64,000 nucleotides of DNA from Actinomadura sp. WMMA1423 (GCF_006547145.1 NZ_CP041244.1:8370001-8434000), one strand, 5' to 3'; shown: positions 50,085-58,235, numbered from the stretch's first letter. Made by a program: numbers and translations. Notes: generated by a model from the letters alone, not told the origin.

Positions 50085-50164
50085 ACCTCCGGTCCGGTGG
50101 CCGCGAGGGGCCACCGGACCGGAGGTCGTTCACTCGGCGCCACCGCCCGCACGGGCGGCGGCGC
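50085..50164 (-). terminator. Double hairpin terminator, copy 1 (after the 125-residue gene)
   Basis: Perfect 18-bp stem (50085-50102 with 50109-50126) followed by a 12-position stem with one mismatch (50137-50148 with 50153-50164), next to the minus-strand stop at 50171. Sequence and order match copy 2 at 54513-54586. Confidence 0.8.
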
Positions 50165-50170
50165 ATGCCG

Positions 50171-50548
50171 TCAGAGCTTGGGGTGCTCCCGGTCCTGCTT
50201 CTTCCTCAGCAACGCCGTGAGTACCTCTTCGTAGGTCTGGTCAGGCCTGACAGTGATTTCGTCGGCGGGAAGGTCGAAGGAGATGCCCCAGACCTGCGCC
50301 CTGCGAAGGACGAGCTCCGCGAACTCCTCGAGCGTCCGTTCGCGCGGCCACAGGCACTCGATCTCCACGATCACCTGTTCCAGGACGGACTCCGGACGAA
50401 CGATGAGGGCCGTCCTCTCATCGAAGATGACCTTGACCGGGCAGCGGAGGTTGCCGACCATGCGGAAGGCCGTCTCCGCCACTTCGCGAGGCCCCATATG
50501 AGCTGGAAGGGGGAGGTCCTCCACCCTTTCGTCCTCATTCTGGCCCAT
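50171..50548 (-). CDS. Unknown small cytoplasmic protein, cassette A copy 1
   Basis: 125 residues from ATG 50548 with GGGAG 5 nt upstream; the longer frame to 50752 runs into the conserved leader and is rejected. No membrane segment. It is acidic at the N-terminus, with VAETAFRMVGNLRCPVKVIF and a C-terminal VRPDQTYEEVLTALLRKK. The C-terminal part resembles the 65-residue protein at 54589-54786 (VVRPDMTSEEATDTVAQAY), and leader and terminator are shared too. No known family recognised. Confidence 0.72.
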   Translation of the reverse strand: MGQNEDERVEDLPLPAHMGPREVAETAFRMVGNLRCPVKVIFDERTALIVRPESVLEQVIVEIECLWPRERTLEEFAELVLRRAQVWGISFDLPADEITVRPDQTYEEVLTALLRKKQDREHPKL

Positions 50549-50650
50549 TTTTGCTCCCTTCTGGGATCTGGTCTGTCGCGTGACGCTTCCACGCTGACGG
50601 CCCTGATTGACCGCCATACTGTGGACCGTCCGCCCTTGTCGGGCGACGTC
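50549..50650 (-). promoter_or_regulatory. Conserved promoter/leader of cassette A copy 1
   Basis: About 90 bp upstream of the start align to 54787-54875 before the paralog, with identical blocks such as TCACGCGACAGA and a CAGG-CCG block. Conservation is stronger than in the coding regions. No clear -35/-10 pair. Confidence 0.5.
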
Positions 50651-50767
50651 AAACCTGAAGGGGGCTCCCCGAGGGCCGAGACGGGTTACCGCAAGCCCTG
50701 CCGCCGCGCGGGCGGAGGAGCGGCCGCGGCGAAGGACGAATGCTCCGGCCACGACGCGGAAACAGAT

Positions 50768-50796
50768 GATCCCCGGGGCGACGCGCCCCGGGGATC
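50768..50796 (-). terminator. Terminator of cassette B copy 1
   Basis: Perfect 13-bp stem (GATCCCCGGGGCG/CGCCCCGGGGATC) with a 3-nt loop, 22 bp after the lipoprotein stop at 50818. Identical to the hairpin at 51450-51478. Confidence 0.85.
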
Positions 50797-50817
50797 CGAC
50801 TCAGGCCGACCGGCTGA

Positions 50818-51321
50818 TCACCGCTCGGTGGTGCTGGACGCGGTGTCGGCGCAGGACGGGTACGTGTCGTACTGCGCGCAGGAGGCGAACGCGTCCGAGG
50901 AGACGTCCACCTTCTTGAGGTCGCCCGAGTACGGCAGGTACGACGGGACCTTGCTCAGGTCCCGGAGGTCGTACTTCGCCAGGTACTTCAGGCTGGGCAT
51001 GTCGGCGCCGGCCGGCGCGAGGACGAGGTACAGGCCCTTGTCCCGGTCGGCGAACTTCGCGACGACGATGCCCTCGGGGTCCGAGGTGTCGGACGACTCG
51101 GAGGCCGTGGCCTCCGGCCGGCCGGTGGCCGGCGCCGCGGACGCGGTCTCGCCCACGCCCGTGACGGAGGGCGAGGGCTGGATGTAGACGGTGTGCGGGG
51201 CCGACGGCCGTCCGACGTCCGAACCCTCCGAAGAGGAACCGGTGCCGCATCCGGCCGTGGCGGCCACGACCACCGCCAGCGAGGCGACGAAGAGACCGAG
51301 GCCCTTGGGTGCTTTGGACAT
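50818..51321 (-). CDS. Secreted lipoprotein of unknown function, cassette B copy 1
   Basis: 167 residues. The N-terminus MSKAPKGLGLFVASLAVVVA then ATAGCG is a lipoprotein signal with lipobox TAGC. A Ser/Thr/Pro/Ala-rich linker (to about 85) leads to a small domain: IVVAKFADRDKGLYLVLAPA, DMPSLKYLAKYDL, and a two-Cys end (SCAQYDTYPSCADTASS). Paralog of the next gene. The in-frame extension to 51363 is rejected because the leader is conserved in the paralog with a 2-bp frame shift. Probably cell-surface. Confidence 0.82.
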   Translation of the reverse strand: MSKAPKGLGLFVASLAVVVAATAGCGTGSSSEGSDVGRPSAPHTVYIQPSPSVTGVGETASAAPATGRPEATASESSDTSDPEGIVVAKFADRDKGLYLVLAPAGADMPSLKYLAKYDLRDLSKVPSYLPYSGDLKKVDVSSDAFASCAQYDTYPSCADTASSTTER

Positions 51322-51420
51322 GGTTTGTATGCCAGCTGACAGGTCCGACGCGACGCCGGACACGCGTATGCCGCTGGCCCTCCGCGGTAGACAGTCCTGT
51401 CCCCGACCGCGTTGACCACC
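51319..51420 (-). promoter_or_regulatory. Conserved leader of cassette B copy 1
   Basis: About 50 bp before the start (GCATACGCGTG, CCGGCGTCGCGTCGG, ACAAACC then ATG) are nearly identical to the leader at 52154-52210. A 2-bp length difference changes the reading frame, so the conservation is at nucleotide level. Confidence 0.55.
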
Positions 51421-51449
51421 ACAGGTGGCAGCTGCGGCTGGAAACGAGG

Positions 51450-51478
51450 GATCCCCGGGGCGACGCGCCCCGGGGATC
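51450..51478 (-). terminator. Terminator of cassette B copy 2
   Basis: Same 13-bp stem and ACG loop as at 50768-50796, 21 bp after the stop at 51500. Confidence 0.85.
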
Positions 51479-51499
51479 CGGTTGGGACCGGCAGGATTC

Positions 51500-52156
51500 T
51501 CACTTGCCGGTCGAACTGGCTTCCGCGTCGCACGGGTACGAGGCGAACTGGCCGTACGAGTTGTACACGGCCTTGGAGACGGGCACCGCGAACGTGTCGC
51601 TCACGTACGGGATGTACGAGAGGTCGTCGCGCAGGTACTGGAGAAGCCTCTCCGGGTCCTGGCGAACGCTCGCCGGCGCCCGGCGGACGTTCTCCGCCAG
51701 CTTCTCCAGGCTGGGCCTGTCGGCGTCCTTCTCCGGGACGAGGACGAAGTACGAGCCCTCGCTCCCGCCGCCGAACTTGGCGATGACCCACCCCACGCAG
51801 GCCGGGGTGCCGGACGGCTCAGAGGCCGTGGCCTCCGGCTGGGCGGTGGTCGCTCCAGGCTGCGCCGTGGACGCGGCCGGCTGGGCGGTGGTCGCCTCCG
51901 GCTCGGCCGCGGTCGTCGCCGGCTCGCCGGTGGGCTCAGCAGGGGTCTCGGACTCGCCCGCACCCGTCGTGGGCGAGGGCTGGTAAGGAGCGGTCACCGG
52001 GGACGGCGGCCGCCTGTGGGGGAACAGAAGGGCGGACAGATCGGCGAAGAAGTACCCACCGACCGCCCCCAGCGCGGCGAGCAACACGATGCAGGCCGCG
52101 ACGACCTTGACTACGACGGATCCCCTGAGGCGGTGAGTGAAGTACACATTTCCCAT
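51500..52156 (-). CDS. Membrane-anchored protein of unknown function, cassette B copy 2
   Basis: 218 residues. A single membrane segment (about 15-38, VVKVVAACIVLLAALGAVGG) replaces the lipobox of its paralog. Then comes a Thr/Pro/Ala/Glu linker with repeats of the type EATTAQPAAST (about 65-115), and a C-terminal domain matching the paralog (VIAKFGGGSEGSYFVLVPEK, PSLEKLAENV, two Cys). The same external domain is thus displayed by two anchoring modes. No named family recognised. Confidence 0.82.
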   Translation of the reverse strand: MGNVYFTHRLRGSVVVKVVAACIVLLAALGAVGGYFFADLSALLFPHRRPPSPVTAPYQPSPTTGAGESETPAEPTGEPATTAAEPEATTAQPAASTAQPGATTAQPEATASEPSGTPACVGWVIAKFGGGSEGSYFVLVPEKDADRPSLEKLAENVRRAPASVRQDPERLLQYLRDDLSYIPYVSDTFAVPVSKAVYNSYGQFASYPCDAEASSTGK

Positions 52157-52255
52157 GGTTTGTTGCCGGTGGCAGGCCCGACGCGACGCCGGGCACGCGT
52201 ATGCGCACCGGTCTCCCTTCGGTGAGGACCGTCCGTCTTCCGGCGGTTGTGACCA
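52154..52255 (-). promoter_or_regulatory. Conserved leader of cassette B copy 2
   Basis: Counterpart of the leader at 51319-51420; the first 50 bp upstream of the ATG are the best conserved, and a GTGGTCA block further upstream is also shared. Confidence 0.5.
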
Positions 52256-53113
52256 CTACCGATCGGACGTGTGAGAGAACCGCGAGGTCAGGCCGCGCGC
52301 TCCCTGCCATGCGTCCGGCACGGCGGCCACCAGGAGGGAGCATGCCGCCACCGCGTCCACGACCGTGGCGGCGGCCTCGTTCCACAGGACGTCCTGCTCG
52401 GGAACCAGCCGGTAGAGGACCGCCGAGAGCACCGGACCGGCCGCCCCCGCCGCCATGGACGCTCCCCGGACCTTCGTCCGGCGGACGGCGACGGCGCTGA
52501 CGGCGCCGGCCAGGACCGGCACCGCGATCGCCACCGGGAGCATCGGCGGCAGGTGATAGCCGAGATTGTCCGGCAGATCCGGCATCTCCGGCCGCAACCG
52601 GACCAGGAAGTCCAGCCCCAGCGGCTGGACCATTCCGGCGTAGACGACGGTTCGGGGCACCAGAGCGGTGAACGCGAGCCCGGCGCCCCACTGGAAGACG
52701 GCGTAGGCGACCAGCCCCTTGCCGATGACCGGGGCGACGGCGGCGGCGAGGGCGCAGAGGCTCCCGAGCAGGACGCCCACCAGTGCGGCGGTGAGGACGT
52801 CGTCGCTGACGAATCCGCTGGCACGCTGCATCAGCACGGGACAGGTCGCCAGTGTCCCGAGAACACCCGCGGGCACCGCCGCCATCCGCGTCCTCACCTC
52901 ACGCCCCGCGGTCGCGAGCACGACCGCCGCCGGCACCGCGACGGCGCAGTACCAGGCGACCAGCGTCACCTGGACGCCCTGCACCCGCTCGGCGCCCGCC
53001 GTGAAGTCGCCGCCGAGCGTGGTGATGCCGGTCAGCTCGGCCGCGAGGACCTGGCCGGTGCCGAGTGCGGCGGCCGTGAGTGCGGTGACGCCGAGAGCCG
53101 GGAGGGTCCGCAC
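52256..53113 (-). CDS. Polytopic membrane protein of unknown function
   Basis: About 285 residues with roughly seven hydrophobic segments, for example LGVTALTAAALGTGQVLAAE, VAWYCAVAVPAAVVLATAG and VLTAALVGVLLGSLCALAAA. No catalytic or transporter motif is recognised. The start is uncertain: GTG 53113 gives a protein beginning just before the first membrane segment. The frame stays open further upstream, but that part overlaps the divergent promoter of the monooxygenase gene. Confidence 0.7.
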   Translation of the reverse strand: MRTLPALGVTALTAAALGTGQVLAAELTGITTLGGDFTAGAERVQGVQVTLVAWYCAVAVPAAVVLATAGREVRTRMAAVPAGVLGTLATCPVLMQRASGFVSDDVLTAALVGVLLGSLCALAAAVAPVIGKGLVAYAVFQWGAGLAFTALVPRTVVYAGMVQPLGLDFLVRLRPEMPDLPDNLGYHLPPMLPVAIAVPVLAGAVSAVAVRRTKVRGASMAAGAAGPVLSAVLYRLVPEQDVLWNEAAATVVDAVAACSLLVAAVPDAWQGARGLTSRFSHTSDR

Positions 53114-53215
53114 GACCCCGATGCTAGCCCGGTAGGCCGGAGCCGCCCCGTCATGCCGGACATGCACGTGTTCCTGGTGGTGACCGTAGAGTGTCGGCCT
53201 CGGGGAGGAGCAGCG

Positions 53216-54454
53216 ATGGAGAAGACCGACACCCTCGTCATAGGTGCCGGGCAGGCGGGCCTGTCGGCCGGTCACTGGCTGGCGAAGGCGGGCGTCGAGC
53301 ACCTGGTGGTCGACCGGCGGGACCGGCTCGGCGGCGGCTGGAACGACCGCTGGGACAGCCTCCACCTCGTCGCCCCGAACTTCACCGTCGCCCTCCCCGG
53401 GATGCCCTACGCGGGCCCCGACCCGGACGGGTTCATGCCGCGCGCCGAGGTCGTGGAGCACCTGGCCGAGTACGCGGCCGTGATCGGCGCCCCCGTCCGC
53501 CTGGGTGTCGAGGTCGAGCGGCTCGCGCCCGCGGACGGCGGCTTCACGGCGCGCACCGGCTCCGGTGCGATCGCGGCGCGCAATGTCGTCCTCGCGACCG
53601 GACCGTTCCAGCGCCCGAAGACCCCGGCTCTTTCCCGGCGTCTCCCCGCCCACGTCCGGCAACTGCACTCCGCCGACTACCGGCGCCCGGGGCAACTGCC
53701 GGACGGCGCCGTCCTCGTGGTCGGGACGGGCCAGTCCGGCGCCCAGATCGCCGAGGAACTGCACGACGCGGGTCGCGAGGTCCACCTGGCCGTCTCGGAC
53801 TGCTCAGCCGTGCCCCGCCGGTACCGTGGCCGCGACTCCCACTGGTGGCTGACGCAGGTGTTCCTGCACGGCGCGGAGGTCGGGGTGCCGTTCCCGACCG
53901 TCGCGGACCTGCCCTCGCCCGCCGCCCGGTTCGCCTGCAACGCGCACGTCTCCGGCAAGGACGGCGGCCACGACATCCACCTGCGGGAGTTCGCGCGCCG
54001 CGGGATGCGCCTCTACGGACGCCTGGAGTCGGCCGACGGCGCGACCGTGCGGTTCAGCGACGACCTCGAGGAGCGCCTGGCCAACGCGGAGACGGGCTTC
54101 GACAGGAAGGGCCGCCCGCTCATCGACGCCTACATCACCGCCGCCGGGCTCGCCGCACCACCCGACGACCGCCCGCCCGCGAGCACCTTCGTCCCGGACA
54201 CCGCCACCCGACTCGACCTCGACGCCGCCGGGATCAGCACGGTCCTGTGGGCGACCGGCTTCCGCCTCGACTTCTCCTGGGTGGACGTCCCCGTCTTCGA
54301 CGAATGGGGCTACCCCCGCCACACCAGGGGCGTCACCGAGCACCCCGGCCTGTACGCGGTGGGCCTGCCCTGGCTGCACTCCGAACCGTCATCGATCTTC
54401 CTGGGAATCAGCGCCGACACCGCCCACATCGTCGACCACCTGGCCACCCGCTGA
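53216..54454 (+). CDS. FAD-dependent monooxygenase, CzcO/FMO-like
   Basis: 412 residues from an ATG with GGGGAGGAG. Two dinucleotide-binding loops are clear: VIGAGQAGLSAGHWL (FAD, about 7-21) and LVVGTGQSGAQIAEEL (NADPH, about 165-180), with the conserved ATGPFQRP between them and WATGFRLDF near the C-terminus. This is the class B flavin monooxygenase pattern (N- or S-oxygenation, Baeyer-Villiger). The substrate is not indicated by neighbours. Confidence 0.92.
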   Translation: MEKTDTLVIGAGQAGLSAGHWLAKAGVEHLVVDRRDRLGGGWNDRWDSLHLVAPNFTVALPGMPYAGPDPDGFMPRAEVVEHLAEYAAVIGAPVRLGVEVERLAPADGGFTARTGSGAIAARNVVLATGPFQRPKTPALSRRLPAHVRQLHSADYRRPGQLPDGAVLVVGTGQSGAQIAEELHDAGREVHLAVSDCSAVPRRYRGRDSHWWLTQVFLHGAEVGVPFPTVADLPSPAARFACNAHVSGKDGGHDIHLREFARRGMRLYGRLESADGATVRFSDDLEERLANAETGFDRKGRPLIDAYITAAGLAAPPDDRPPASTFVPDTATRLDLDAAGISTVLWATGFRLDFSWVDVPVFDEWGYPRHTRGVTEHPGLYAVGLPWLHSEPSSIFLGISADTAHIVDHLATR

Positions 54455-54512
54455 CGCGGCCGCCCGCCCCCAAGCGGCCCGGATGGGTTCAGCGGAGGCC
54501 CACCGAAGGTAC

Positions 54513-54586
54513 CTCCGGTCCGGCGGCCGCGATGGGCCACCGGACCGGAGATCGTTCACTTGGCGTCACCGCCTGAGCGGTGACGC
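54513..54586 (-). terminator. Double hairpin terminator, copy 2
   Basis: Stem of 16 positions with one mismatch (54513-54528 with 54535-54550), then a perfect 10-bp stem (54563-54572 with 54577-54586) next to the stop at 54589. The spacer GTTCACT and stem sequences match copy 1 at 50085-50164. Confidence 0.8.
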
Positions 54587-54588
54587 GG

Positions 54589-54786
54589 TCAGCGCTGCAG
54601 GTAGGCCTGGGCGACCGTGTCGGTGGCCTCCTCGGAGGTCATGTCCGGCCGGACGACGGCTCCACAGGTGGTCACGTAGACCTCCTTCTGGACGTCCTTC
54701 GCCTTCCGCAGCGCACTCGCCGCCGCGTCCGCGGCAGGTGTCATCGCTGGGGGGGTGTACTCCTCTTGCCCCGGCTTTCTTGGCAT
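54589..54786 (-). CDS. Unknown 65-residue protein, cassette A copy 2
   Basis: From ATG 54786 with GGGAG 7 nt upstream. MPRKPGQEEYTPP, then an Ala-rich helix (AADAAASALRKAKDVQKEVY) and VVRPDMTSEEATDTVAQAY. The end resembles the C-terminus of the protein at 50171-50548, and promoter and terminator are shared, so it is a diverged, shorter copy. No family recognised. Confidence 0.68.
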   Translation of the reverse strand: MPRKPGQEEYTPPAMTPAADAAASALRKAKDVQKEVYVTTCGAVVRPDMTSEEATDTVAQAYLQR

Positions 54787-55133
54787 GGTGCTTCTCCCAT
54801 CGGGATTTGCTCTGTCGCGTGAGGTTCCACACGGCGCGGTCCTGATGACCGTCGCGATATCGACCGTCCACACCTGGCGGGCGAGGGCAAGTGGTCCCAA
54901 GCCGCGGAGGGGCCCGGGCGGACGCGCGCGGTCGAGCTCCGTCGCTGAGCGTCGGCAGTCCACGCCCCGGCCCGAGGGGCGGATTCGAGGAGTTTTCCCA
55001 GCGTGTGTTGCCGGGAGGGCCGCGTTCGGCACTGTAGACCGCGGAGCCATGTGGTGAAGCCACGAGGGGCTTAACAAATAACCGGTTGTTCGTGCGAGGC
55101 GCGTGCAACCCGAGTCAAACAGGAGGTTGTGAC
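54787..55133. other. 347-bp divergent intergenic region
   Basis: Lies between the 65-residue gene (minus) and the membrane protein gene (plus). Bases 54787-54875 are the conserved leader of cassette A copy 2 (compare 50549-50650). I see no gene in the rest and no convincing -35/-10 pair. A modest AT-rich stretch (ATAACC, 55078-55083) precedes the AGGAGG of the membrane protein. Confidence 0.6.
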
Positions 55134-55538
55134 ATGAAGTTCGGACTGTTCTCGTTGGTGGCCGGGGGAGGCGTCGGCGTCGGCATCGGTGCGCTGATGG
55201 CGGCCCTGGACAGCGCTCAGATCGTCTTCAGCGGCCACAGCGGCGACGCCACGGACGCCCGCGCCCTCGCCGTCGGTGCCGTCAGCGGCCTCATCGCCGG
55301 CGTCATCGGTGCCGTGTGGGGCATCGTGATCGGCCTCGAGACGCAGCTCCAGCGCTGGGGTCTCCTGGGGTTCATCAGTCTCGTACTCGGCCTCAAGTTC
55401 TTGGCCCTCATGGGCGCCGTCCACGGCGTGCCGGGTCTCACGGGGCTCTTCGTCGTCGGACTGCTCTCGACCTGTTGCGGTCTGCTCGCCGGGGCGGTCC
55501 TCGGTGACTTCGCGAACAAGGACGCGTCGAGCACCTGA
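55134..55538 (+). CDS. Small four-helix membrane protein of unknown function
   Basis: 134 residues from an ATG with AGGAGG 7 nt upstream. About four membrane segments: LFSLVAGGGVGVGIGALMAA, ALAVGAVSGLIAGVIGAVWG, LLGFISLVLGLKFLALMG and GLFVVGLLSTCCGLLAGAVL. Gly-rich helices. No recognised family. Monocistronic, followed by a strong hairpin array. Confidence 0.8.
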   Translation: MKFGLFSLVAGGGVGVGIGALMAALDSAQIVFSGHSGDATDARALAVGAVSGLIAGVIGAVWGIVIGLETQLQRWGLLGFISLVLGLKFLALMGAVHGVPGLTGLFVVGLLSTCCGLLAGAVLGDFANKDASST

Positions 55539-55549
55539 TCTACCAGCGA

Positions 55550-55640
55550 GGCCTTGGCATCCACCAGGTCTCGTCCACCGGGGGCCTGGCATTCACCAGG
55601 CTTCGCCGACGGGGGGCCTGGTACCGACCAGGCCCCCCGT
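55550..55640 (+). terminator. Array of three tandem hairpins ending in a strong terminator
   Basis: Three degenerate ~33-bp units, each GGCCT(T)GG...CCAGG. The last forms a perfect 14-bp stem (55609-55622 with 55627-55640) with loop ACCG. It begins 12 bp after the stop of the membrane protein gene. Confidence 0.8.
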
Positions 55641-55779
55641 TCCGCTCCTCGCCGTCCCGGCCCCTGGCAACGAACAAGCACCTCTTCGACCGGGTGTACG
55701 GGGACGCCCGGGCAGATGGGGAGATGGCGCCAGGCTGATCAGCGGCCCGACGTCCGTCACCCGGCCGGGGTGCTCGGGC

Positions 55780-56214
55780 TCAGCCGGCGCGCAGGGCCTT
55801 GACGGTCGCGATGGCATCGTCCAGCAGGTCGACGGGGCAGCCCCAGTAGTCGTAGATGCCGCCGCGGGCGCGGTTGCTGCCGCAGATGACGAAGACTCCG
55901 GTACCCAGTTCGGCCTTCAGGTGGGTGGCCAGCCATCCGACGAAGCCGCTGTTGTCGAGCTCGGCCGGGAAGTGGAAGGAGAAGATCCCGAACCGCTCGA
56001 CGTCCCGGTGCTCCCGGGTGAGCGGGACGAGCCGGCTCCAGCTGTCGCCGTCGCGGACGACCGCGAGCGTGTCGTCGCCGAGCGCTGGAGGCCGGTCGGC
56101 GGGCGACTCCTCGAAGCACCACGCGCCTTCGTGGACGACGAGGTCGGCCAAGGCGATCACACGGCGCAGACGTTCCTCGGTCCGCTGCGGACTCTCCACG
56201 CTGACACTGACCAT
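55780..56214 (-). CDS. Conserved hypothetical protein (DUF6196-like)
   Basis: 144 residues from ATG 56214 with AGGAG 8 nt upstream. Soluble, no signal peptide. Distinct stretches are LADLVVHEGAWCFEE, FGIFSFHFPAELDNSGFVGW and GTGVFVICGSNRARGG then IYDYWGCP. It resembles a family I recall as DUF6196, with modest certainty; function unknown. Stands alone, next to an anti-sigma-like ATPase. Confidence 0.75.
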   Translation of the reverse strand: MVSVSVESPQRTEERLRRVIALADLVVHEGAWCFEESPADRPPALGDDTLAVVRDGDSWSRLVPLTREHRDVERFGIFSFHFPAELDNSGFVGWLATHLKAELGTGVFVICGSNRARGGIYDYWGCPVDLLDDAIATVKALRAG

Positions 56215-56302
56215 GACGTGTCTCCTGTTTCCTGCGGCAGGGATCTGTTCGGGGGGAGCCGAGCGGTCGGCCACGCCGTGGGCGCGGGCGCCTCGGCGCG
56301 TA

Positions 56303-56341
56303 GACGATCACCTCAACACCCTCGAAGGCTCGTTGATTTCG
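56303..56341. repeat. 39-bp dispersed repeat, copy 1
   Basis: GACGATCACCTC, variable 12 bp, then GGCTCGTTGATTTCG. Matches copy 2 at 60915-60953 at all but about 8 positions, same orientation. The copies bracket the accessory block between them. Confidence 0.6.
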
Positions 56342-56486
56342 TTCCTGCCCGTTCCGCCTCGTGGCCCGAGCAGTGACGCGTCCCAGGGTGGGGCAGGGCG
56401 GCGCGGCCGTTTCGCACATGAGGCCCCGGGTCACCTATGGCTGGGGCATGAAGGCCCGATGGCGGGGCTCCGCTGCGCGATGGCGG

Positions 56487-56912
56487 TCATGGTTTGAGGC
56501 GGGCCCAGACCCATTTGCCCCCTGCCGGGTCGGGGGAGTAGCCGCACTCGGTGGCCAGGGCCGCGACGATCGGGAGGCCTCGGCCGCCGTTGTCGTCCCA
56601 GTGATCCTCCGAGACGTCCAATGTGTCGAGCGTCAGCTCCACCAGTGGACGGACTCGCGGCTTGGTCGGGCTCGCGTCCCACACGGCGATGAGGACGCCG
56701 GCGACGTCGAGGCTGCACTGGTAGCGGATCTCCTCGCCGGGTGTGGCCGCCACGGCGTTGGTGATCAATTCCGAGGCGATCAAGAATGCATCATCCGAAA
56801 TATGTGCACAGCCCCATTTGCGAAGCCGTGCCATTGTCAGCGTGCGCGCCAGTCCCGGCGCGGCCTTCGACGCCAGCATGGAAAGCAGCAGGCAGTCCGG
56901 TGTAGCGATCAC
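56487..56912 (-). CDS. ATP-binding protein, anti-sigma-factor-like (HATPase_c)
   Basis: 141 residues from a GTG. Histidine-kinase-like fold: N-box FLIASELITNAVAAT, G1-like VWDASPTKP, G2 NGGRGLPIVAALATECGY. This stand-alone RsbW/SpoIIAB-like type is abundant in actinomycetes, often near XRE-DUF5753/DUF397 pairs as here. The DxGxG of G1 is reduced to DASP, so ATP binding may be altered. Divergent from the XRE gene. Confidence 0.9.
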   Translation of the reverse strand: MIATPDCLLLSMLASKAAPGLARTLTMARLRKWGCAHISDDAFLIASELITNAVAATPGEEIRYQCSLDVAGVLIAVWDASPTKPRVRPLVELTLDTLDVSEDHWDDNGGRGLPIVAALATECGYSPDPAGGKWVWARLKP

Positions 56913-56979
56913 GAGACCGGCCCTTCCTGGAGAGTTTTGCGATGTGTGTCTCCAGGATCACGCCTCGTAGCTACGATGA

Positions 56980-57006
56980 GTTGTATACGTAAACTTCGTA
57001 AACAAC
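56980..57006 (+). promoter_or_regulatory. Dyad upstream of the XRE regulator
   Basis: GTTGTATACG-taaactt-CGTAAACAAC: 10-bp arms with one mismatch, ending 12 bp before the GTG at 57019. Likely an operator of the XRE protein. It also contains the direct repeat CGTAAAC x2. Confidence 0.55.
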
Positions 57007-57018
57007 GGGGGGTTCTCG

Positions 57019-57873
57019 GTGACCGCTGCCGACGAGCTTGATCCGATGTCCTCTCTCTATGCATGGATGGCCTACGACCTGCGAGTTTACAGAAAAAGGC
57101 ACGGTATGACTGGCGCGCAGGTCGGAAAGATCATCGGCTATGTCCGCTCGCATGTTTCGAACCTGGAAGCGGGCAGGGTCCAGCTCGACATGAAGCAGGC
57201 CAAGCTGCTCGACAACGCATGGGATACAGGCGGTCATTTCGAGCGGCTTCTTGCTTTTGCCCGCAAGGGGCATGATCCAAATTGGTTTTTACAGTACGGC
57301 CAGTACGAGGCGACCGCGGACGTGATCAGGATTTACCAGGGCCAGATCATCCCGCCTCCGCTCCAGACCGAGGACTACATGCGGGCGCTCCTCTCGGAGA
57401 GCGATGCGGACGACCTCGACCAGGCCGTCCGGTCGCGGATGGCGCGGCAGGACGCCGTCCTGTCCCGGCCGTCCCCTCCCTATGTCTGGGTGTTGATGGA
57501 CGAGGACGCGGTGACCTCCGAAATCGGCGGGCACGAGGTGATGTGTGCTCAGCTCAGGCACCTGCTTGAACTCGGAGAACTTTCTCATGTGTCGTTCCGT
57601 CTGCTCCTCAAGTCGGCCGGTGCGCATATGGGGCTCGATGGCCCGTTCAGACTCATCACCGTGAAGAACCGCCAGGTCGCCTACGTCGGTGCTCGCAGAG
57701 GGGGCCGGTTGATCGAGGACGCGGCGGAAGTACAGGAACTCGCCGTAGATTACGAACGAATCGGGTTCAAGGCCCTATCTGAGGAGGCTTCCCGAGCCCG
57801 GGTCGTTGGACTGTTGGAGGTGGCGAGTGAAGACCGACTGGCGAAAGAGCTCCCGCAGCGGGGCGATCAATGA
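57019..57873 (+). CDS. XRE-family regulator with DUF5753 (Scr1-type) domain
   Basis: 284 residues from a GTG. N-terminal helix-turn-helix (about 15-70) with MTGAQVGKIIGYVRSHVSNL, then the DUF5753 domain (about 95-275): YQGQIIPPPLQTEDYMRALL, DEDAVTSEIGG, RLLLKSAGAHMGLDGPF. This is the standard partner of DUF397 proteins; WhiJ/BldB-like pairs act in Streptomyces development. The stop lies 47 bp inside the DUF397 gene. Confidence 0.95.
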   Translation: MTAADELDPMSSLYAWMAYDLRVYRKRHGMTGAQVGKIIGYVRSHVSNLEAGRVQLDMKQAKLLDNAWDTGGHFERLLAFARKGHDPNWFLQYGQYEATADVIRIYQGQIIPPPLQTEDYMRALLSESDADDLDQAVRSRMARQDAVLSRPSPPYVWVLMDEDAVTSEIGGHEVMCAQLRHLLELGELSHVSFRLLLKSAGAHMGLDGPFRLITVKNRQVAYVGARRGGRLIEDAAEVQELAVDYERIGFKALSEEASRARVVGLLEVASEDRLAKELPQRGDQ

Positions 57874-58021
57874 TGAGGCATGCGTCGAAGTGGCCGAGTT
57901 GATCAATGGCGTTGGCATCCGGGACTCCAGGGACCCCGAGGGTGGACGGCTGGCCGTGAGTGGCGACGCGTTCGGGTGTCTGCTTCGGCGGATCAAGGAC
58001 GGTGCTCTCGACCGGGCATAA
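57827..58021 (+). CDS. DUF397-family protein
   Basis: 64 residues from a GTG with GGAGG 6 nt upstream. WRKSSRSGAINDEACVEVAE and GIRDSRDPEGGRLAVS are the DUF397 signature. It overlaps the 3' end of the XRE-DUF5753 gene in another frame, so translation is coupled. Such pairs resemble antitoxin-like or developmental switches. Confidence 0.95.
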   Translation: MKTDWRKSSRSGAINDEACVEVAELINGVGIRDSRDPEGGRLAVSGDAFGCLLRRIKDGALDRA

Positions 58022-58031
58022 CGGGCGTGCG

Positions 58032-58067
58032 GGCCGGTCCTGGGGCTGGGGCGCTCCAGGACCGGCC
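58032..58067 (+). terminator. Terminator of the XRE/DUF397 operon
   Basis: Perfect 12-bp stem GGCCGGTCCTGG/CCAGGACCGGCC with a 12-nt loop, 11 bp after the DUF397 stop. Confidence 0.8.
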
Positions 58068-58235
58068 TACGTCAGAGAGCGGACATCAAGGCCCCCGTCG
58101 CCGAGGGACCCCGCGTCCTGAGGGCCGCTCGTCAATCGGACGGGCGGCGGGCGCCGTGCGGGTTGATCGAGGTCATCCCAGCGCCGTCCCGGCGTGATTT
58201 CGGTGCAGGCCCGCGCAACGTGACCAACGGGACGG

